A DNA stretch of 21,361 bases from Nocardioidaceae bacterium (lineage in GTDB: Bacteria > Actinomycetota > Actinomycetes > Propionibacteriales > Nocardioidaceae): positions 2,744,550 to 2,765,910 of the forward strand of contig CP059259.1 in assembly GCA_013693815.1 (NCBI GenBank), read 5' to 3'. Both the position numbers and the translations under genes were made by a program. The notes beneath the pieces were generated by a model. It ran no database searches. It saw nothing but the letters and a program-made list of their open reading frames with translations, and had not been told where the DNA came from. Positions 17,090 to 21,361 of the stretch are shown one piece after another (positions within the stretch are counted from its first letter, which is position 1; each line of letters begins with the position of its first letter).

Positions 17090-18611
17090 ATGACAACGTT
17101 GGGGATCATCGGGGACTCTCTCACCGACCGGGCCGAGGACCATCCCTCGCCCCCGACGCGGGAGATGCTGACCCGCGCCGTCATGGTCGGGGTCGGGTAC
17201 CGGGACAGTGATGTCGGGTGGAAGGCCCGCGGCGGAAAATCGCTGACCGGGGTCGATAGTGCGGGCAAGACCACGATGCAAGACATCGCTGATCTCCGCT
17301 CTCAGCTCGGGGTGTCGGTCGGTGGGTGATCGCACTCGGCACCAACAACGGCGCCGACGACAACCCGACTTTCGCGGGCCGCGTTAACACCGTCCTGGAC
17401 GCGATCTACCCGACCGGAGACGAACCCGACCGGGTGTATTGGGTCAACATGGCGGCCCTCAACCCCGCCAATGCGACCTATGCGCGCCTGAATCCCGTCT
17501 TGGCGTCCACGCTCGCTGGGCGCCCCGAGGGCAACCGGATTACCTTGCTCGACTGGCACACCCACATCCACTCGCCGGGCATCTTCGACGTGGACGATTG
17601 GCTCCCTGCTGATATCCCGCACATGACCGCCCAGGGATACGCCAAACGGGATGCCTTTATCGCGGAGGCAGTACGACCGGGATTAGTGGCGACACCGCTT
17701 CCCTGCACGTCGTGGACGGCGACGGGGACGAGCGGGCCACCACCCTCGCGCTCTGGGTCGACGATGTGGAGCACCCCGCGTATGTGACCACCGCCGCACC
17801 CGACATCGACGTCGAAGAACCCGACGACGACTATCCCGAATACCCCACCATGCTGGCCGGGTACCAGCTGCAGGCGCAGCAGATCGATACCTCCTACAAC
17901 CAAGGCTGGACCCAAACCAACGGCGTGAGGACCACCGACCAGGCGATCAACCGGGCCGCCAACACTGCCTTCGGGCAAGGCCCCGACAACGACGCGATGG
18001 TGGTCACCGTCACCTACGACGGCACCAACTACTACAGCTCCGATGCGCAAGCGCGGTTCTGTCCCATGCCCCCGGTCGGGGTGGTCGAATGGTACGGACG
18101 GATGGGGCCACTCGGGTCCGGGTCCTTCCCCGCCGTGTGGGCTCGGCCGTCTGGTGCCGGGGATGGGGAGATGGATTTCTTCGAGTGGAAGGGCAAATTC
18201 TGGCTCCAGGACCCCAACCACATCAGCCGGTTCGTGATGAACTACATCACCACCTACAACGGCAGCTACACGAATCAGAAGATCAAGGTGATCAACCTCG
18301 GGAGCGGGCTCAACGCCAACAGCATCGATCTGACCGAGTGGCACCACTACCGCTTCCGGTGGACCAGCACCTCCGGCACCTTCTGGATGGACGGCATCCA
18401 GCTCGGGCAGATCACCCGCGCCAACTCGGTCAACCAGATCGGGAACACCGACTTCGACTCCCAGTTTGGTGGCACCCACGATTGGTATCTCCGGGTCACC
18501 TATCAATTCGGGCTCGGTACCAAAGGCACCGCCGGTGGACCCGCCGACCCCAACATCTGCCCGACACAGCTGTGGGTCCGCGACATCAAAATCTGGGAAC
18601 CCGAACCCTAA
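17090..18611 (+). CDS. Tail fibre with SGNH esterase and GH16-like domains; two frame breaks
   Basis: ATG 17090 has AAAGGAG at 17074-17080. The first domain is an SGNH/GDSL hydrolase: GIIGDSLTD (Ser10), ALGTNNGADD and DIPHM (Asp/His of block V at 17611-17622). Frame breaks near 17309-17325 (GGGG) and 17665-17690 (CCGGGA) are repaired by one added base each. The chain continues without stop through a linker (SGDTASLHVVDGDGDERATT) into a jelly-roll domain at about 17990-18600. That domain has FPAVWARPSGAGDGEMDFFEW; Glu, Asp and Glu at codons 18168, 18174 and 18183 match the GH16 catalytic pattern ExDxxE. Reconstructed length is about 507 residues. An esterase plus endoglycanase on a fibre suggests degradation of a decorated surface polysaccharide. 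It could also be two genes if a start was lost. Confidence 0.75.
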
Positions 18612-19063
18612 ACAAGCCCCCGCCACCAGCGCCCCCACTCAGCCTCCGGGCCGAGTGGGGGCCTGTCGCTGTTAGCGACAAACACCACGCTGATACCCAG
18701 CTCGTCGCGCACCCCGGCAGCCGCCCGCGCGACCGCAACCCGATGCAATACAGCCGGAGCCCGAGCTTTCTTAGCGCGCGCGTCCATCGCCCACCACGCC
18801 TCATCAGTCGCATAGGTGCGGACCTCGATCGCCGGCGAGTCCTGCACCGCGGGCGCGTGCTCCACCGCCTCGACGGCCTCGTCCTCCACTTGCATCGCGA
18901 GGTCTTCCCACTCACACAGCAGTACATGGATTCCGGGCCAGTTCTCCGGGGACCGCTCGCCCTTCTCCCACCGGGAGATGGTCGCCTGGGTGACTCCGAG
19001 CAGGTCCGCGAGCTGCGGCTGCGACAGGCCCAGGGCCTCGCGGCGGGCACGCAACTCGATCAT
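18608..19063 (-). CDS. Xre-family HTH regulator, Aca/YdiL-like
   Basis: ATG 19063 is preceded by GGGGAG (19069-19074 on this strand), giving 151 residues; GTG 19069 lies inside that site. The N-terminal HTH is clear: residues 4-35 read LRARREALGLSQPQLADLL and GVTQATISRWEKGE, with the recognition helix about 26-34. The middle is acidic and helical (MQVEDEAVEAVEHA) and the C-terminal half may be a dimer or ligand domain (EAWWAMDARAKKARAPAVL; VRDELGISVVFVAN). Its stop overlaps the convergent late-operon stop (18608-18611). With the small gene just upstream it looks like an autorepressed operon, in the manner of Aca regulators. The resemblance to Aca2/DUF1870 is an impression, not a search result. 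Confidence 0.8.
   Translation of the reverse strand: MIELRARREALGLSQPQLADLLGVTQATISRWEKGERSPENWPGIHVLLCEWEDLAMQVEDEAVEAVEHAPAVQDSPAIEVRTYATDEAWWAMDARAKKARAPAVLHRVAVARAAAGVRDELGISVVFVANSDRPPLGPEAEWGRWWRGLV
18631..18662. terminator. Bidirectional hairpin at the convergent end of the late operon
   Basis: GCCCCCACTC (18631-18640) and GAGTGGGGGC (18653-18662) form a perfect 10-bp stem with a 12-base loop. A second stem, TGTCGCT/AGCGACA (18664-18670, 18674-18680), follows. They lie just past the fibre stop and inside the last codons of the opposing HTH gene. They probably stop or slow the late transcript before it runs antisense into the regulator. There is no T-run. Confidence 0.6.
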
Positions 19064-19103
19064 GCCCACTCCCCGTTAATCAGGTGCTCCAGGTGGGTCT
19101 GGG

Positions 19104-19241
19104 CTAGCCCTTGTGCCGGTAGGCCGCGACCTCGACGCCGCGCTTCATCACGCGGTAGGGCTGCGGGTTGCCGGTGCGGGTCTCGATCGCGTACAGCGGC
19201 TTGGTCTGGCCCTTGCTGTTGGTGTAGGTCTGCTCGTTCAT
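19104..19241 (-). CDS. 45-residue basic protein, first gene of HTH operon (anti-CRISPR-type candidate)
   Basis: ATG at 19241 (reading leftward) is preceded by AGGGAG six bases upstream, and TAG lies at 19104-19106. The 45 residues run MNEQTYTNSKGQTKPLYAIE and TRTGNPQPYRVMKRGVEVAA then YRHKG. It is basic, with no membrane segment and no cysteine; a small beta-rich fold is plausible. The HTH gene starts 40 bases downstream on the same strand, and a predicted promoter with a palindrome lies about 60 bases upstream. It is too short to be found easily. I do not recognise the family; small proteins in front of an HTH gene in prophages include anti-CRISPRs, anti-repressors and antitoxins. Confidence 0.62.
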   Translation of the reverse strand: MNEQTYTNSKGQTKPLYAIETRTGNPQPYRVMKRGVEVAAYRHKG

Positions 19242-19292
19242 GGTCTGCTCCCTCTGCGGGTCCCAGGCTTAGCCGGTGCTGTCCTGGTCGTT

Positions 19293-19308
19293 GGTATTAA
19301 TCTATACC
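19293..19308. promoter_or_regulatory. 16-bp palindromic operator over the small-gene/HTH promoter
   Basis: GGTATTAATCTATACC has perfect 5-bp arms (GGTAT/ATACC) around a 6-base centre. It covers the predicted -10 element of the leftward promoter. This is the size and placement expected for binding by a homodimeric Xre/Aca regulator, most likely the HTH protein encoded by the same operon. Confidence 0.5.
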
Positions 19309-19327
19309 AGTCAAGTAGGGCACGCAA
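19299..19327 (-). promoter_or_regulatory. Predicted promoter of the small-gene/HTH operon
   Basis: On the leftward strand TTGCGT (19327-19322) and TAGATT (19304-19299) are 17 bases apart. The -10 fits the actinobacterial TAnnnT pattern; the -35 matches TTGACA at four of six positions. The start codon of the 45-residue gene is about 58 bases further on. A second -35-like TTGACT at 19314-19309 has no matching -10. Confidence 0.45.
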
Positions 19328-19346
19328 GAGGTTGGGCAAAGAAATC

Positions 19347-19589
19347 TCACGAATCTCCCAGCACCGGCCGCAAGTGATGCTGCATCACCCACTCCTGATA
19401 CACCCGCACCTCATCCTCAGCCGGCCGATACGCAGCAAACACCACCCACCCGAACCACTCCACCCGATTCGTCGGTGCCCTGCGTTGCGCCCAAAACAGC
19501 AACAATCCCGGACGCTGCCCAGCGCCCCACTCCGCCGACATATCCACCCACACATGCCGCGGGCCACCACGAGGCTCAATCAACGTCAT
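19347..19589 (-). CDS. Unknown 80-residue protein
   Basis: ATG 19589 reading leftward gives 80 residues to a TGA ending at 19347. It contains HVWVDMSAEW, RPGLLLFWAQRR, RVEWFGWVVFAAY and a final RVYQEWVMQHHLRPVL. The Trp-rich strands with a WV...LRP end resemble small actinobacterial proteins that I recognise only as a type, with no known function. There is no clear ribosome-binding site, and a strong terminator hairpin lies only 38 bases upstream. Expression may therefore depend on readthrough or attenuation. Codon use fits the rest of the prophage. It lies beyond the HTH operon promoter and is probably a separate transcript. Confidence 0.55.
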   Translation of the reverse strand: MTLIEPRGGPRHVWVDMSAEWGAGQRPGLLLFWAQRRAPTNRVEWFGWVVFAAYRPAEDEVRVYQEWVMQHHLRPVLGDS

Positions 19590-19627
19590 CTGGCGAGTGT
19601 GGCAGGGAGGGGCGACACAGGGCCGTC

Positions 19628-19672
19628 AAAGAAAGACGGCGGGCACTCTCAGATGAGAGATGTCCCGCCGTC
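19628..19672 (-). terminator. Intrinsic terminator on the leftward strand
   Basis: Reading leftward, GACGGCGGG (19672-19664) pairs with CCCGCCGTC (19643-19635), with an inner 4-5 bp stem (TCTCATC..GAGAG), and is followed by TTTCTTT (19634-19628). This is the best terminator-like signal in the window. It sits between a structured leader and the 80-residue gene, so it could be an attenuator or the end of an RNA starting near the DUF3800 stop. Confidence 0.65.
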
Positions 19673-19751
19673 CCTTGATCTAGGTGGGGAAGATTTTCAC
19701 TTCGCCACGACCCTCATACAGCATGTTGGAGGGCATATAGCCCTTGGCTCG

Positions 19752-19806
19752 ACTCAGAGCCCATAGCTCTCATCGAGTGCGAAACTCAGAGCCCACAGCT
19801 CTCATC
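19752..19806. repeat. Two 23-bp direct repeats with internal dyads
   Basis: ACTCAGAGCCCATAGCTCTC with ATC (19752-19774) recurs at 19784-19806 with one base changed (CAT to CAC), 9 bases apart, period 32. Each copy has AGAGC/GCTCT arms about a 5-base centre. A third, related hairpin, AGGGC-TATAT-GCCCT, follows at about 19730-19745 on the leftward strand. They could be regulator-binding sites or stem-loops of a leader RNA. Two copies and a 9-base gap exclude a CRISPR array. Confidence 0.6.
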
Positions 19807-19832
19807 CCGCACTTCTAATGTAGCCAATCATG

Positions 19833-20624
19833 TCAACCCCGCGCTGGTTCGGCAGTTTTCACGCGGAAGCGAGTCTGCGACTGGTCCTCGAACGAGTGAG
19901 CCCCAAACCCAGCAGCGAGCCGCAACGCGATCCGCGACTTGGGATCATCGCCCATCGACTCCGGCTCAAACCGAGCGCGTCGTATGGCCCCTGCTGTCAG
20001 GTCCGCCAGTTGAAGCAGGTCATTGGTCTTTGAGTTCAGCGAGACCGCCGAGACGACCTTCCCGCCGCCGATCTCATAGTTTGACTTGCGCTTCACGAGC
20101 TGCCCGAGCGAGGTGTTATCCGGCGTCGTGATCCCGTCCATATAGACCGACATCACCTCGAAGTGGTTGATCGCCGAGACAACCAACCGGCTCAACATCG
20201 CCGCCTGGACCGACCAGTGTTGCCCACCCTTGAACGGATTCCAGATACGCGCATCGACCACCAGAGCGTGAATCTGCACGTCGCTATCACTCAGGAGATC
20301 AACAAGATCCCGGTAGCGATGCTCGTTGCTGCCATCGACCCTGGTGAACTTGAACTCATCCGCACAGTGGCCATGCTTCTCCCTGACCCGGTGGATCGAC
20401 CGCAGTAGGTCATCAGGGTGGCGCGTCTTGATCCCGGCTATCACCAAGCCCTCATGCCGCGACCCACGAGAACCACTCTCGTCAATCCATAGCGTCGCCG
20501 TCTGTACATTCCTCGGCAAACCGCGAAACGGCTGCGGACGATTCGACGACTTGTTACTCGGCCGCGTCACGGCATCATCCTGGCGACCAGAGTCATGGCG
20601 GGATTTGACACAACCCCACGGCAC
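19833..20624 (-). CDS. DUF3800 protein (RNase H-like fold)
   Basis: The frame is open from GTG 20624 (263 residues) to TGA 19833; a later GTG at 20570 would give 245 and is also possible, as there is no ATG. The DUF3800 signatures are present: LWIDESG (Asp48, Glu49), FKFTRVDG, YMDG (Asp163) and LLQLADLTAGAI (Asp208). The acidic residues match those expected for an RNase H-like metal site. DUF3800 genes are frequent in prophages and mobile elements and have been linked to defence contexts, but the substrate is unknown. It lies at the extreme right end of the prophage, next to the putative attR, on the strand opposite the late genes. The N-terminal 40 residues are not conserved-looking. Confidence 0.82.
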   Translation of the reverse strand: MPWGCVKSRHDSGRQDDAVTRPSNKSSNRPQPFRGLPRNVQTATLWIDESGSRGSRHEGLVIAGIKTRHPDDLLRSIHRVREKHGHCADEFKFTRVDGSNEHRYRDLVDLLSDSDVQIHALVVDARIWNPFKGGQHWSVQAAMLSRLVVSAINHFEVMSVYMDGITTPDNTSLGQLVKRKSNYEIGGGKVVSAVSLNSKTNDLLQLADLTAGAIRRARFEPESMGDDPKSRIALRLAAGFGAHSFEDQSQTRFRVKTAEPARG

Positions 20625-21059
20625 CCCGTCCCGAGAACCCTCCCGCGCGTGGGGCAGAACGCGGGGTGGGGGTTAGATTTCAATGTGCGTTTTTGCACGT
20701 AAAGCCGCTGAGAACCACCCTCAGACACCGACCATCACTGATGGAAACATGCTCTGACCTGCACTTTCTTGATTCTACGCCCGATGATGCACGGATTCGA
20801 GCCCCGTCATTCACCCCAAGTTGTTGATCGTTGTCGCCCTGATCAGTTCAGAGATCGGGACGGCAACGACGCGCGTTCATCGAGGTCGTAGCGCACCTCC
20901 CCGGGTAGATCGCTCTGATCCGATCCAGTCGCAGCTGCAGATCTTCGAGCGCGAATGGATGCAGTCATTCGGGGTGCGTCTGCTCCACGCATCGATGATC
21001 AACACCACCGGGCTGCACCGCAGCGCCTCCCGCAGCTCAACTTCGGTAGTCTCGAATCG
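20625..21059. other. Prophage right end and gene-poor junction region
   Basis: No convincing gene lies here. 20625-20790 contains a GTGC-GTTTTT-GCAC inverted repeat (about 20683-20697) and AT-richer sequence that may hold the DUF3800 promoter. 20791-20818 resembles a tRNA 3' end. 20821-21059 has short open frames on both strands (20821-21063 and 20877-21143) with no recognisable domain; they may be remnants of an interrupted host gene. Confidence 0.5.
20791..20818 (+). repeat. Putative attR: 3' end of a tRNA gene (tRNA-His-like)
   Basis: ACGGA-TTCGAGC-CCCGT (20791-20807) has the shape of a T-arm, with the TTCGA loop and one A-C mismatch at the stem top. It is followed by a 7-base acceptor strand CATTCAC, then C and CCA (20808-20818). 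A C before CCA is a hallmark of tRNA-His. No matching anticodon arm or 5' half lies upstream, as expected when a prophage separates a 3' fragment from the gene. Integration of actinophages into tRNA 3' ends is common. Confidence 0.45.
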
Positions 21060-21361
21060 ATGACGAACCACGAGACCAGGACTCCGGTGCACCCTCAGTA
21101 CTCCCACCTGTGGGACAAACTCCGCGCCGAGAATCCCGAGCACTCCGCACAGTACGCACAGCGCTGGCGGAACTTGGCGGCCGAGGGAATGGACCTCAAT
21201 GGTGAGGCGAGATTCGTCAGTGCACTCGTCGCACCCGGCGCGAAGGTTCTCGATGCCGGCTGCGGTCAGGGCCGAGTAGGTGGCTACCTCGCGGATCAGG
21301 GTTATGTCGTGGCAGGCGTCGATCTCGACGACTACCTCGTAGCTGAGGCTGCCGCGAACTT
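21060..21361 (+). CDS. Class I SAM-dependent methyltransferase (N-terminal part)
   Basis: The frame opens at ATG 21060 and runs off the window after 100 residues. It has a charged N-terminal helix region (HLWDKLRAENPEHSAQYAQR) and the SAM-binding motif I, VLDAGCGQGRVGGYLADQG, at about 70-88, followed by motif II, VVAGVDLDDYLV. That is the Rossmann-fold methyltransferase signature; the substrate cannot be read from this part. It lies beyond the putative attR and is probably a host chromosomal gene. No clear ribosome-binding site is seen. Confidence 0.8.
   Translation, partial: MTNHETRTPVHPQYSHLWDKLRAENPEHSAQYAQRWRNLAAEGMDLNGEARFVSALVAPGAKVLDAGCGQGRVGGYLADQGYVVAGVDLDDYLVAEAAAN

Noticed and set aside
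1900..17690. Programmed frameshifting as the cause of each split gene
   Set aside because: No slippery heptamers are seen, and protease, endolysin and fibres do not use it. Twelve uniform events at homopolymers fit sequence deletions.
17478..18638. Long leftward open frame of 386 codons
   Set aside because: It is the antisense shadow of the SGNH/GH16 fibre gene; its Gly/Val-rich sequence has no domain and GC-rich third positions keep it open.
19752..19806. CRISPR array
   Set aside because: Only two 23-bp copies with a 9-base gap and internal dyads; no further repeats or spacers.
20821..21143. Two overlapping short frames after attR as real genes
   Set aside because: Neither strand shows a recognisable domain, a ribosome-binding site or consistent codon use; they may be remnants.

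Overview
The window is most of the late (structural and lysis) half of an actinobacterial siphophage prophage, read left to right, followed by its right end and a short piece of probable host chromosome. High GC content, G/C-rich third codon positions, frequent GTG starts and the head gene order (portal, prohead protease, HK97-fold capsid, MuF-like protein, connectors, tail terminator, tube protein, frameshifting chaperones, tape measure) all fit a phage of Actinomycetota. A mycolic-acid genus such as Gordonia, Rhodococcus or Dietzia is my guess; I cannot fix the genus from the sequence.

Layout. 1-257: end of one small gene and a tiny two-helix membrane protein. 254-6245: portal, protease, major capsid protein, MuF-like protein, head-tail connector, stopper, neck and tail terminator, mostly with 4-base overlaps. 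6318-13253: tail tube, tail chaperones with a frameshift, tape measure, Dit-like and Tal-like tail proteins. One membrane-protein gene (7478-7783) lies antisense between chaperone and tape measure. 13256-15553: a small beta-rich protein, a coiled-coil/TM protein, a DNase I-fold (EEP) enzyme, a cysteine-peptidase endolysin and a holin. 15561-18611: a collagen-like fibre, then a fibre carrying an SGNH esterase and a GH16-like domain. 18608-20624 is a leftward accessory (moron) module: an Xre/Aca-like HTH gene, a 45-residue protein just upstream in the same operon, an 80-residue protein, a structured leader with repeats and a terminator, and a DUF3800 gene. 20791-20818 looks like the 3' end of a tRNA-His gene and is the likely attR. 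After it comes an unassigned stretch and the start of a class I methyltransferase.

A main feature of this sequence is that at least twelve reading-frame breaks occur in otherwise well conserved late genes. Every one is the same kind, one base missing, and most sit at runs of G, C or T. Broken genes are listed as single reconstructed genes. I think these are mostly consensus deletions from sequencing, not decay or programmed frameshifts. The one exception is the tail chaperone pair, where a frameshift is expected biologically.

The most interesting biology is at the right end. The 45-residue gene and HTH gene form an acr-aca-like pair with a 16-bp palindrome over their predicted promoter. Other points are the DUF3800 protein, the antisense membrane moron, and the two-enzyme fibre.
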